Below, piece by piece: positions 33,226 to 42,221 of a stretch of DNA of 64,000 nt. The DNA is from Bacillota bacterium (GTDB lineage: Bacteria; Bacillota; Clostridia; Acetivibrionales; DSM-2933). Both the position numbers and the translations under genes were made by a program. The DNA is taken from contig JAEYYB010000131.1 of the NCBI GenBank assembly GCA_023430975.1, positions 30,826 to 94,825 on the forward strand, written 5' to 3'. Position 1 is the stretch's first letter, and each line of letters begins with the position of its first letter. Below the pieces are notes generated by a model. The model worked only from the letters and a program-made list of their open reading frames with translations. It was not told where the DNA came from and did not search any database.

Positions 33226-34557
33226 TTAAAACCAATTGAACACCACAATCTCCCATTCACGAGTTTCTGTATCACTCTCACAATAGCTTTTGTCTGTCGG
33301 CTCAGGTTCATACCCTATACAATACGGTCTAGATGACCTTGAGTAAACTTTGCCTGTGTATGTAATTTTTTTATTATCAAAATCCGCCCTAAAGTAACCA
33401 TCAAGGCCAAATTTATCGGGATTTTTTATTATTACCCTGTATCCTGAATTATCCAAATTAAAAGTATGAACCTTTTGGCCTTCTATTGATAGATAAACTT
33501 GCTTGTTTCTAGCAGCTCTATACATCTCTGTCAATGGATAAGAAAACTCAATTATCGGTCCACATTCTTCATTATTTACCCTGTTCCAGCTAAATGTCCA
33601 GCGGGATTTCAAATAATCTATCAATTCCGGACCTTCATTCCAATATCCATTTTCCGAGTCATAGTATTGAGTTGATTCCTCATCTATATTATCATTATTA
33701 CTTACATATTTATAGACTTCAAACATCATTTCGCAGGCTTTTCTGTGATCACCGGGTCTTAAAGCCTCGGTGTTGAACTTTTTACTGCTTAAGGCATTGT
33801 ACAAATGATAGTTAAACTCTCCGTGGCTGTATAGTACACCGTTTTCTCTATCTTCCTCAACGTTGTCATTTGTCGGATAAGCAGAAGCAAAATCGGAGCA
33901 TGAAGTCAAAATTATATTCCTATCCTTGGTGTTTTTATTGCCGTCTTTTTTAAGATTATCAATAAAGCCTCCGCTAAAGCACTGCTGCATGCAAATTATT
34001 CTGGTTGTACAGTTTATATTTTCTAAAAGCTCGGCCAATCTATAATCATATAACTTGCTGCCATCCGCCAGTAAAAGGTATGAGTTATTTTCATCCCTGA
34101 AACCATGACCGAAAGTCCATATAAAGAGCAAATCAATATCATTGGTTGAACTTAATGAATTAAACACTTTTTCTATATTATCATAGGTTGCAGCATAATC
34201 AGTCAGAGGTCTTTTTAATAATTTCAGACTTCCCGGCAATTTTTGGGACAATCTTCCTTCCAAGGTTCCAGGAAGCTTTTGGGTAAGTTTCCCAACTACC
34301 CGTTCATCTTGCTTACCATTTACACTATTACTTAAAAGAGGCCTTTTATAACAATATTTTGTCATTTTACCTTCGGAATCACTAAAATCAACTCCGTTAC
34401 CATAAAAGACAATTATGTTCTCATCTTTTACTCCAAGGCCGTTTTTTTCTACTTTCCTTTGAAGAAGCTCCCACATACGGGCTGTATCATTCCAAAATTC
34501 ATCATAATGATTCACATCTGCAATACCGCCGCATATTAATAGAGAATATATATTCAT
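33226..34557 (-). CDS. Caspase-like cysteine protease (clan CD, C13/C14-like)
   Basis: Predicted caspase-fold protease of 443 aa without a signal peptide, so probably cytoplasmic. The fold shows as LLICGG near the start, then IWTFGHGF with catalytic His151, a following LLLADGS strand, and IICMQQCFSGGF with catalytic Cys193. The spacing and the small residues around His and Cys fit legumain/metacaspase-like enzymes. Between the first strand and the His there is a basic insert (about residues 85-117) with a repeated QKLPG(T/S)L unit, which may be an activation or recognition segment. The C-terminal ~140 residues are beta-rich and unassigned. GGGG precedes the ATG. The gene follows the propeller gene by 22 bp, which suggests they act together. 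Confidence 0.75.
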   Translation of the reverse strand: MNIYSLLICGGIADVNHYDEFWNDTARMWELLQRKVEKNGLGVKDENIIVFYGNGVDFSDSEGKMTKYCYKRPLLSNSVNGKQDERVVGKLTQKLPGTLEGRLSQKLPGSLKLLKRPLTDYAATYDNIEKVFNSLSSTNDIDLLFIWTFGHGFRDENNSYLLLADGSKLYDYRLAELLENINCTTRIICMQQCFSGGFIDNLKKDGNKNTKDRNIILTSCSDFASAYPTNDNVEEDRENGVLYSHGEFNYHLYNALSSKKFNTEALRPGDHRKACEMMFEVYKYVSNNDNIDEESTQYYDSENGYWNEGPELIDYLKSRWTFSWNRVNNEECGPIIEFSYPLTEMYRAARNKQVYLSIEGQKVHTFNLDNSGYRVIIKNPDKFGLDGYFRADFDNKKITYTGKVYSRSSRPYCIGYEPEPTDKSYCESDTETREWEIVVFNWF

Positions 34558-34579
34558 TATAGTGCACCCCTTTCTTTAT

Positions 34580-35353
34580 TTATCTATAAATAACCCTTTT
34601 GTTTTCCACCCTGCTTTCCAACACCCAAATATTTGTACTTTTATCTATTGCCAGTCCTTTGGCAACATAGTAGGTATTGACGCCCAGTTTTATTCCTGAA
34701 TCCTTGTTAAACTGTCCCTTATAATTAAAAAGGCTTTTACCATCAATTCCATAGGTGGTGAGAATACACTTAAATGAATCCATAACCATAATACTTTTCT
34801 TATCCTCAAAAAACAAAATACCGCTTGGCCTTGACCCCCTTGTAAGAAAAATATTGTCAAAGCTCAAATGTACTTCTTCCTTTTCGTTTTTCAAGTCTAA
34901 AGAGCAAACAGTGCTGGAATATCCCGCATTACATAAAAACCATATTTTGTCACCTTTTATATCCAGATCACTAATGGTGCTTCCAGGTGTGTTTAGCAGG
35001 GAAAGAGCCATATCACTGCCTTTTGTTACAAGTGATAATTCACATGTCATTTTTTTGCCACCTTCAATCATCCTGTATAAAAGCTTCTTCTTGCTGTCAA
35101 TAATAAAATAATCCTTATTGTACTTACATATGCCGCCGGGATTATCTATGGTTCTTCGTATTGTTGCTGTAGCTTTAAGCTCCTTTGGGCTAACGCCCTC
35201 AAGAATACTCATTTCTTTTCCGTTGACAGCTAACGATACAATAAACACATCAGATGAACCGGGCTCTTGGCATGACTTTATAGAAGTTATTAAACCATAA
35301 TTTGATGCTGATTTTTCCTTAACTACATTAATGTTTACGGTCTCTGTGCTCAT
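34580..35353 (-). CDS. Putative beta-propeller protein paired with the caspase-like protease
   Basis: Protein of 257 aa without a signal peptide or membrane segment. It is built of repeating short beta-strand units such as GGICKYNKDYFIIDSKKK, DLDIKGDKIWFLCNAG, PSGILFFEDKKSIMVMDSF and AKGLAIDKSTNIWVLES, the pattern of NHL/SMP-30-like propellers. No catalytic motif is seen. AGGGGGG precedes the ATG at 35353. It is first in a two-gene operon with the protease, so it may be its sensor, inhibitor or substrate-recruiting partner; this is inference. Confidence 0.6.
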   Translation of the reverse strand: MSTETVNINVVKEKSASNYGLITSIKSCQEPGSSDVFIVSLAVNGKEMSILEGVSPKELKATATIRRTIDNPGGICKYNKDYFIIDSKKKLLYRMIEGGKKMTCELSLVTKGSDMALSLLNTPGSTISDLDIKGDKIWFLCNAGYSSTVCSLDLKNEKEEVHLSFDNIFLTRGSRPSGILFFEDKKSIMVMDSFKCILTTYGIDGKSLFNYKGQFNKDSGIKLGVNTYYVAKGLAIDKSTNIWVLESRVENKRVIYR

Positions 35354-35388
35354 GTTATCCCCCTCTTTATCTCAAGAATTTTTAATAT

Positions 35389-35451
35389 AGGAAATTACGA
35401 TACATTCTACACCATAATTTCTCATGAAAACGATCAAGGCAGCAAAATCGC
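35389..35451 (-). repeat. Dispersed repeat family 2, copy c
   Basis: Reads on the minus strand as GCGATTTTGCTGCCTTGATC, then CATGAGAAATTATGGTGTAG and GTAATTTCC. It lies upstream of the propeller gene. The 35354-35699 gap otherwise contains only AT-rich sequence and copy d. Confidence 0.75.
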
Positions 35452-35622
35452 AAGCAATTTTGTTTATTATATAATAATAATGTTTTAAATAAAATAATGT
35501 ATTATAATTTATATAAAATTATATAAGATTATGCTTTTTTTGACACAACTGCTCGGTTATATAAATTCATGGACATTTATGGAAAATTATTATAGAATAT
35601 TGGCAAGCTCAAATTCACTTGT

Positions 35623-35686
35623 GATTTTGTAAACCTTTATGGTAATCATAAGAGATTGCAGTATAGAATACACCATAATTCCCAGA
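35623..35686 (+). repeat. Dispersed repeat family 2, copy d
   Basis: GATTTTGTAAACCTTTATGG followed by AGAGATTGCAGTATAGAATA and CACCATAATTCCCAGA. It lies just before the hybrid histidine kinase gene and may carry its 5' leader. Confidence 0.75.
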
Positions 35687-35699
35687 CACCAATTAAAAG

Positions 35700-38600
35700 A
35701 TGATAACAATTATGAAAACTAAAAATCATGTATGTTTTTTTATAATAATATTAATAATTTTATTTTTAAGTGGTTGCAGCACAAAAATCAAGCCTTCACC
35801 CCATATAAAGGACGGGGCTTATGATTTAAGGAGTTGGAATTTTCAAAACGATGGCTATGTCAGCCTTGATGGGGATTGGCAATTCTTTGATTCAGTGATT
35901 TTATCACCATCTGAATTAAAAACTTCAAGTCTTTTACATACATATGCCAAAGTTCCCGGTGTAAGAGGCGTTAATTCGCCATCAACCTATAGGCTTCAAA
36001 TCCTTCTCAATAATAGTGAAAAAGTTCTAGGAATTTTTGTATCTAATTTCCAGGATTATAACATTTGGATCAATGGTGTTAACAAAATGCCCGGCAGAGA
36101 CTGGATTAAAGATACACTTACCGTTGACAGCATAAATATTGCAGACTTCATTGACATTAATAACGGTGCTGTGGATATAGTGGTTCACGCTTATGATTTT
36201 AATCCCAAAGATATAATATTAGGGACAAAAGAACAAATACTTGATTTTAAATACAAGAATTTTACTTTAAGCCTTCCAATAATATTCATAATACTTTTTA
36301 TGGGCTTTTATCATTTAATTATATTTTTATTTAGAAGAAAGGAAAAACCTTACCTATATACAGCACTTTACAGTTTTGCTGCAGCCGTATATGCATCGTG
36401 CTTGCCAAAGGATCCTCCTTTGTTTTTTTTATTCCCATCTCTTGATAAAAATTTATATAATCTGATTTTTGAAGTCAGTACTTTCCTGGTTTTATTGTTT
36501 ATAATAACTTATCTTGATGCTCTATATCCAAATATAATGCATAGAAAAATAGTTTTGTTTTCAAAGATTATATCTACGGTTTTCATATTTTCAGTATTCA
36601 TAATTTACCTTTTGGATAAATGGGGCTATGCAGGTATGCTTATAAAAACTTATAATATCATATTTTTAGTTTCATCCCTGTATGTCGTATACTTCCTCAT
36701 GAAAATACAGAAGAAGAATAAAGACGCATTACTGATACTTTTTGGCCTGGCAATACTTTTTATAACAGATATAATGGATATTATATTTAAAGCTGACAAG
36801 GTATATACAAACTTAAACAAGTTCGGCTGGTTCATTTTCATAACCATCCTATCTGTGAGGCTGGCGATCAACTTTACCAAAACCTTTACAAAGGTTGAGC
36901 ATTTGTCTGAAAAGCTGCTGATCTTGGACAAGCTGAAGGATGATTTTCTTGTAAATACCGCTCATGAATTAAAAACTCCCATGCATGGCATTATCGGTAT
37001 TGCCGAGTCCATGCTTGACGAGTCCGTTCAAAAGTCTTCTAAAGACTCGGAAAACCTGTCTTTAATTGTTTCATGTGCACGAAGACTTACCGAGCTTGTC
37101 AACAATATCATGGACTTTGCAAAAATGAAAAACAGCGATATTGTATTAAACATAAAAACAATCAACCTTTGGCAGATTGTGGATGTCGTTTTTGCAGTAT
37201 TAAGGCCTGTAGAAAAAGAGAAGGACCTTATTTTAAAAAATTCAATCACTGATGAATCAATAAATGTCTATGCAGATGAAAACCGGCTTTTTCAGATCAT
37301 GTACAATCTTGTAGGTAATGCACTTAAGTTTACACAAAGCGGAAGAATAACAGCAGAAGCTTCAGTAAAAGACGGATTTGTACAAATAACCGTTTCCGAT
37401 ACCGGTATCGGAATCCCCCATAATATGCTGGAGAAAATATTCGTTCCCTTTGAGCAGGTTCAAGATATTGAATCAATTACAAACACAGGAACCGGTCTGG
37501 GACTTAGTATAACCAAAAAGCTTGTTGAATTGCACGGTGGTACCATTTGGGCAGAGTCTTGCCAGACAGAGCCTTATAATGGTTCAAAATTCAGCTTTAC
37601 GCTGCAGCTAAGCTTGGAGAAATCAGAAAACAATAAATTTATAAAATCGGCAGCCAATATTGAAACAATTATGGAAACTGCCGCTGCAAGCGTTGGAAGC
37701 AATAAAGACAATAACGAAAAGGAAATTAACATATTAGTTGCCGATGACGAGCCTGTTAACCTTCGAATACTTCAGAACATGTTCCGCAAGGAGGAATATA
37801 ATGTCATCACTGCCACCAACGGCCAAAATGCACTAGAAGCCATTGACGGCAGCACAAAGCCTGATCTTGCTATTCTTGATGTTATGATGCCTAAGATGTC
37901 CGGTTATGATGTATGCAGAAAACTCCGCGAAAAGTATGAAATGTATGACCTTCCTATTCTCCTTGTAACTGTTAAAAACCAGCCTGCCGACATTTTAGCC
38001 GGATTTGAGGCAGGTGCAAACGATTACCTTACAAAGCCTTTTAACGACAAGGAACTTAAGGCCAGAATTCAGAACCTCTTAGAGGTTAAAAAATCAATTA
38101 CCTTAGCTGTAGCAGCAGAAATGAATTTCCTTCAGGCCCAGATAAAGCCTCACTTTTTATACAACACATTAAACGTTATAATGTCCCTTATAAGAACCGA
38201 CCCGGAAAAGTCAAGAGAGCTTTTGTTTGAGCTCAGCAGCTTCCTGCGTGAAACCTTTAGATTTAAAGGCATAGAAAAATCAATCACTTTAAAAAAGGAA
38301 ATCAATATGGTAAAATCATACATATATATAATGACTACACGTTATCCAACTAAAATACGTACAGAATATGACATCGACGATGTAGATCAAAATGTACCGC
38401 ACCTTATCATACAGCCTATTATTGAAAATTCAATAAAGCATGGCATTCTTCCAAAAAGGGAAGGTGGCACAATATTTATGAGGGTAAAAGATATGGATGA
38501 TCACATATTTGTGTCTGTAGAAGATGATGGGAGCGGTATTCCAAATGAGCTAATACCGGTACTGCTGAATGAAAACACAAAGACAACTGGTATCGGTCTT

Positions 38601-38714
38601 GTGAATGTTAATAAAAGGCTCATAACATGTTTTGGCAGCGGACTTAATATAGAAAGCGAAATGGGCAAGGGAACAAAGATTGACTTTAAAATCCCAAAGG
38701 GAATAAAAATTTAA
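35700..38714 (+). CDS. Hybrid sensor with two histidine-kinase modules (7TMR-DISM type)
   Basis: Membrane sensor of 1004 aa. A lipoprotein-like signal (LFLSGCST) starts it, followed by an extracellular beta-rich 7TMR-DISM-like ligand domain (about 40-180) and a seven-helix membrane region (about 190-400). Then come a HisKA/HATPase module with His422 in NTAHELKTP and DTGIGIP/GTGLGLS boxes, a receiver domain with Asp727 (LAILDVMMP), and a second, LytS-type kinase module with His818 in IKPHFLYNTLN and its own ATP-binding region (DDGSGIP). Two kinases of different families around one receiver is an uncommon layout. A LytTR regulator gene follows 53 bp later and is the likely target of the second kinase. 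No clear Shine-Dalgarno site is seen. Confidence 0.88.
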   Translation: MITIMKTKNHVCFFIIILIILFLSGCSTKIKPSPHIKDGAYDLRSWNFQNDGYVSLDGDWQFFDSVILSPSELKTSSLLHTYAKVPGVRGVNSPSTYRLQILLNNSEKVLGIFVSNFQDYNIWINGVNKMPGRDWIKDTLTVDSINIADFIDINNGAVDIVVHAYDFNPKDIILGTKEQILDFKYKNFTLSLPIIFIILFMGFYHLIIFLFRRKEKPYLYTALYSFAAAVYASCLPKDPPLFFLFPSLDKNLYNLIFEVSTFLVLLFIITYLDALYPNIMHRKIVLFSKIISTVFIFSVFIIYLLDKWGYAGMLIKTYNIIFLVSSLYVVYFLMKIQKKNKDALLILFGLAILFITDIMDIIFKADKVYTNLNKFGWFIFITILSVRLAINFTKTFTKVEHLSEKLLILDKLKDDFLVNTAHELKTPMHGIIGIAESMLDESVQKSSKDSENLSLIVSCARRLTELVNNIMDFAKMKNSDIVLNIKTINLWQIVDVVFAVLRPVEKEKDLILKNSITDESINVYADENRLFQIMYNLVGNALKFTQSGRITAEASVKDGFVQITVSDTGIGIPHNMLEKIFVPFEQVQDIESITNTGTGLGLSITKKLVELHGGTIWAESCQTEPYNGSKFSFTLQLSLEKSENNKFIKSAANIETIMETAAASVGSNKDNNEKEINILVADDEPVNLRILQNMFRKEEYNVITATNGQNALEAIDGSTKPDLAILDVMMPKMSGYDVCRKLREKYEMYDLPILLVTVKNQPADILAGFEAGANDYLTKPFNDKELKARIQNLLEVKKSITLAVAAEMNFLQAQIKPHFLYNTLNVIMSLIRTDPEKSRELLFELSSFLRETFRFKGIEKSITLKKEINMVKSYIYIMTTRYPTKIRTEYDIDDVDQNVPHLIIQPIIENSIKHGILPKREGGTIFMRVKDMDDHIFVSVEDDGSGIPNELIPVLLNENTKTTGIGLVNVNKRLITCFGSGLNIESEMGKGTKIDFKIPKGIKI

Positions 38715-38767
38715 GTTTATTTTGATAAAATGATTATTTCAAAACATATATAAGGGGAGAAAAATAT

Positions 38768-39532
38768 ATGGTTAAGGTTATATTAGTTGATGATGAAAGG
38801 TTTGCATTGGATGAATTGGAGTTTCTTCTAAAAAAGCACCAGGGTATTGAAATCGCTGCAACCTTCGACGATCCTGTTACCGCACTTGAGGAAGCTAATA
38901 ATATCAAATTCGATGCAGCATTTTTAGACATAGATATGCCTGTAATTAACGGGCTTAATGTAGCTAGAGAGCTTATAGAAGCATATCCTAATATAAAAAT
39001 AATATTTGTAACAGCCTTTGATGATTATGCTGTAAAAGCCTTTGACCTAAATGCCATAGACTATATCTTAAAGCCCATTGAGAAAGACAGGCTTGACCGT
39101 GCTGTAGAAAAACTTTTGAGTTTTAATGTTAAGAATCCCGGCAAGAATAGTTCAATTATAGACAAGCTTAACCGGATAGACCGGAACCTAAAGCAAGACT
39201 CAGAAAGGTTTCCTGCCTTTGATGACGAGGATATAAACCTCATTAAAATATCAGATATATATTACTTCGAAGCTCAAATGGGAAAAACCATCATTGCATC
39301 AACCAGCGGCAAATTTAAGACAAAGGAAATGATGGACAATCTAGAAGCCAAGCTTGGAAACATGGGCTTTTTCAGGTGTCACAGGAGCTATCTCGTTAAT
39401 TTACGTTATGTAACTAAGATCTCACCAATGTTTAATAACAACTTTATTTTGAATCTGGAGGATGTAACCGTTGATATTCCTGTGAGCAGGCTCAGAATAA
39501 AGGATCTTAAGGCCGTATTGGGAATTAGCTGA
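38768..39532 (+). CDS. LytTR-family response regulator
   Basis: Response regulator of 254 aa. The receiver domain (about 1-120) has VDDE, the phosphoacceptor Asp54 in AFLDIDMP and YILKP near the end. The C-terminal LytTR DNA-binding domain (about 150-250) shows INLIKISDIYYFEA, FFRCHRSYLVNL and IPVSRLRIKDLK. LytTR regulators usually pair with LytS/His_kinase-type kinases, which fits the second kinase module of the upstream gene. GGGGAG lies upstream of the ATG. Confidence 0.92.
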   Translation: MVKVILVDDERFALDELEFLLKKHQGIEIAATFDDPVTALEEANNIKFDAAFLDIDMPVINGLNVARELIEAYPNIKIIFVTAFDDYAVKAFDLNAIDYILKPIEKDRLDRAVEKLLSFNVKNPGKNSSIIDKLNRIDRNLKQDSERFPAFDDEDINLIKISDIYYFEAQMGKTIIASTSGKFKTKEMMDNLEAKLGNMGFFRCHRSYLVNLRYVTKISPMFNNNFILNLEDVTVDIPVSRLRIKDLKAVLGIS

Positions 39533-39585
39533 TGTATAAATAAAAGCCTATATGGCCAATCCCCATCTTTAGCCTTTAGTTGCAT

Positions 39586-40992
39586 TTACTTATGAGTTCT
39601 CTTTAATTCACTTATCCCAAAATCAATTATTATCCTGCCATCTTCAATAGTTATCAGCTTACTGTTATTTACACTGCCCTTTCGAAGCTTATCATCTACA
39701 ATATTCGACCTTCTATATACCGACATAACCAAGCCTAAAAACATCATATTTACTACAAATGCCGATCCGCCGTATGAGATAAATGGTAGCGTAACTGAAG
39801 TCATAACCACCCCAAAATTAGATAAAACATATAACATAAATTGTCCCGATATAGCTATAAATGCACTAAAAGAAAGCAAAAATCCCAATGCATTTTTTTG
39901 CTTTAATATTGTTATAAACATGCGTATTATTAGGATTGATAATACTGCAATTATAATAAATCCGGCTATATAACCCAAGCGTACTATTATATACGTAAGA
40001 GCAAAATCGCTATCCCAACATGGTAGGACCTGATTTATAGGAGTATTTGATAAGTCTCCGTAAAGCACAGCTTCTCCTATTGACTTTGAGCTTTTTATAA
40101 GTCTTCTTACCATTATGTGCTGCCAGCCTCCGCCATTTGGATCAACTTCCGGCACAAATATTGTTAATAATCTTATTAATCTTCTGGGAGATGACATTAT
40201 TATATAATACAAAAATAAGCTGCCAAATAGCATCATAGGTACATACGCAATTGCCATTCCAGTCCGTTTGTTGCAGTTAAAATATCCCTTTAATATAGCA
40301 ACAGTAATTATTACCACACAAGCTAAAGTAAAAAATCCTAAGGCATAAACCCTTGGCCCTATTATACAAATAAAAGCTATAGCAGCATAAAAAAAGCCTG
40401 ACCCAATAATACCCAAATAGCCTCTACCTCTGAGGCTATAAACCACAACCCCAAATACAGGAATAGCCAACAAAGATATATAATAAACATGTAAAAATGC
40501 ACCATACCTTCTTTCTAGAATATAGAACCCACCAATTGCTGCTCCTAGTAAAATACAGACAACTAATTTAGGGTGCCTGCCCAATAATGTATAATCAAAG
40601 AAGTATACACATGAAAAAACCAATATCCCAATTGGAGCATAAAATAAATACTTAAAAAACAGGTCCTCATTCCTGATACTTTCTCCCGATAGAAAAAATT
40701 GAACTGCACCACCCAAAATAACTATAACAAATGTAATTATCAAAATAGACCATTCTGTCCTAGGGCTATGTGCCTTATTGAGCTGCTTACCCACCAGATC
40801 AGGATCGCCCATTTGCTCTATAGCCTTTACTGCTGCATTTTCCTCATCTATTCCCCTTTTAATATATTCAGCCTTCTGTTCTTCAATATGTACCGAAAGC
40901 TCATCTTCTATAGTTTTATGAATACTCCGGTACTTTATATGACTCATTACCTTCTTTAAAAATTCCCCGACATGACCATTGTACTCAGACAC
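39586..40992 (-). CDS. SEDS (FtsW/RodA/SpoVE) membrane protein with a PadR-associated prefix domain
   Basis: Polytopic membrane protein of 468 aa. The first ~70 residues are an amphipathic helical segment (DELSVHIEEQKAEYIKRGID, AVKAIEQMGDPDLVGKQL) like the HAAS/DUF1700 permease-prefix domains that accompany PadR regulators. The remainder has about ten membrane spans and the SEDS C-terminal signature LPFISYGGSAFVVN. SEDS proteins are peptidoglycan glycosyltransferases working with class B PBPs in elongation, division or sporulation. The start overlaps the padR stop by 8 bp, so the pair is coupled. No PBP is nearby. Confidence 0.85.
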   Translation of the reverse strand: MSEYNGHVGEFLKKVMSHIKYRSIHKTIEDELSVHIEEQKAEYIKRGIDEENAAVKAIEQMGDPDLVGKQLNKAHSPRTEWSILIITFVIVILGGAVQFFLSGESIRNEDLFFKYLFYAPIGILVFSCVYFFDYTLLGRHPKLVVCILLGAAIGGFYILERRYGAFLHVYYISLLAIPVFGVVVYSLRGRGYLGIIGSGFFYAAIAFICIIGPRVYALGFFTLACVVIITVAILKGYFNCNKRTGMAIAYVPMMLFGSLFLYYIIMSSPRRLIRLLTIFVPEVDPNGGGWQHIMVRRLIKSSKSIGEAVLYGDLSNTPINQVLPCWDSDFALTYIIVRLGYIAGFIIIAVLSILIIRMFITILKQKNALGFLLSFSAFIAISGQFMLYVLSNFGVVMTSVTLPFISYGGSAFVVNMMFLGLVMSVYRRSNIVDDKLRKGSVNNSKLITIEDGRIIIDFGISELKRTHK

Positions 40993-41323
40993 CTTTAAGC
41001 CCCCCCAGAATATTATTTACTGTAGTCGAATAGACATTCCACTCCACTTTTTTTTCATCAAGAAGTTTCTTCCCACCTTTAGTAAGACTATAATACTTTC
41101 TTGGTCTTGTGCTGTCCTCCTCTTTTTCATAGGATTCTATCATACCCTGCTGCTCTAATGAATGAAGTATTGGATAAAGCGTCCCAGCCTTAAGTGTAAA
41201 AATGTTTTGAGATTGTTTCTCGAGTTCTTCAATCATTTGGTAACCATACATATCACAGTTTTCCAGAAGTTTAAGAATTAGCATTGTTGTACTGCCCGTC
41301 ATAAGGCTTTTATCAATTTTCAT
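40985..41323 (-). CDS. PadR-family transcription regulator
   Basis: Winged-helix repressor of 112 aa: LLENCDMYGYQMIEEL, then LKAGTLYPILHSLEQQGMI and RPRKYYSLTKGGKKLL are the PadR core. It is encoded first in a two-gene operon with the SEDS protein and starts just below an 18-22 bp inverted repeat that overlaps its promoter. It probably represses its own operon. Confidence 0.93.
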   Translation of the reverse strand: MKIDKSLMTGSTTMLILKLLENCDMYGYQMIEELEKQSQNIFTLKAGTLYPILHSLEQQGMIESYEKEEDSTRPRKYYSLTKGGKKLLDEKKVEWNVYSTTVNNILGGLKGV

Positions 41324-41344
41324 TTTCCCACATCCTACACAAAA

Positions 41345-41400
41345 ATATATCGATCATCTATATAATCACATTCATAATTATATATAGATAATCGATATAT
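41345..41400 (-). promoter_or_regulatory. Inverted-repeat operator at the padR promoter
   Basis: ATATATCGATCATCTATATA (left) and TATATAGATAATCGATATAT (right) form an almost perfect 20 bp inverted repeat around the -10 region. The promoter is TTGACA (41401-41406), an 18 bp spacer and TATAAT (41377-41382). The right half lies in the spacer. PadR is the obvious ligand. Confidence 0.75.
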
Positions 41401-41480
41401 TGTCAATGGTTTTATTGGTAATATATCCAATTATTTAACTGTATTTGCATCCAACACCTATTAATATTCTATTCATTCAC

Positions 41481-42035
41481 TCACCTAATATAAGTTACTA
41501 CATTATAGTTTCTTTTAGGTACAGCAACTTCTACGTCTGCCTTTTTATATCCTAAAATAATGCCATGATATGGCTCATAGCCCTCTGGAATCCCAAGCTT
41601 TTGGGCCATGCCATCAATCATAAATGCAAAAGCAGCAAATCCTACCCATACCGAGCCTATATTTAAGCTTTGAGCTGCAATAAGCATGTTTTGAGTTGCG
41701 GCATCGCAATCTGATTTGGAAGATACTGCATCTTTTCGACCTGATACAATAATTATGGTAGGTGCCTTGTATGTAATATCAAAATCAGGATTTAAACCTA
41801 ATTCTCTTATGAAATCAACCTCAAAAGTAGCCATAACCTGTTTTGCTGCTCTGTTTATTTCTTCAATCACTTCGCGATTTTGTATAACTGTAAAATGCCA
41901 TGGCTGGCTATTATGGCCTGTTGGTGCGTATATGCCTGCTTCAATTATCATATCCAGTTCTTCCTTGGATATCTGCGTTGGTTCATAAGCCCTTATACTT
42001 CTTCTCTCTTTTATAGCTTTTAAAACTTCATTCAT
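41481..42035 (-). CDS. Nitroreductase-family FMN oxidoreductase
   Basis: NAD(P)H-dependent flavin oxidoreductase of 184 aa. KERRSIRAYEPTQIS and APTGHNSQPWHFTVI are FMN-binding segments of the family, and IGSVWVGFAAFAF lies further on. The physiological substrate is not predictable. GGAGG precedes the ATG. It is a stand-alone gene. Confidence 0.9.
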   Translation of the reverse strand: MNEVLKAIKERRSIRAYEPTQISKEELDMIIEAGIYAPTGHNSQPWHFTVIQNREVIEEINRAAKQVMATFEVDFIRELGLNPDFDITYKAPTIIIVSGRKDAVSSKSDCDAATQNMLIAAQSLNIGSVWVGFAAFAFMIDGMAQKLGIPEGYEPYHGIILGYKKADVEVAVPKRNYNVVTYIR

Positions 42036-42221
42036 TACTAAACCCTCCTAATCAACAATAATCCATATTTTATCATATTTATATAATCATCGCCAGCAAC
42101 TTTTATTTAGACATGATTCTGTGCTTTATTTGTAATGTTACAAAATTATTTAAATATTGCAATTGTAAAGTTACTTTTTTATGTGGTATTATAATAAAAG
42201 ATCTACTCAGGAGGTAAAATT

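Noticed and set aside
35700..35830. Sugar-transport lipoprotein at the start of the sensor kinase
   Set aside because: The lipobox-like GCS is part of the sensor's own N terminus; the frame runs on unbroken into the membrane region and kinase.
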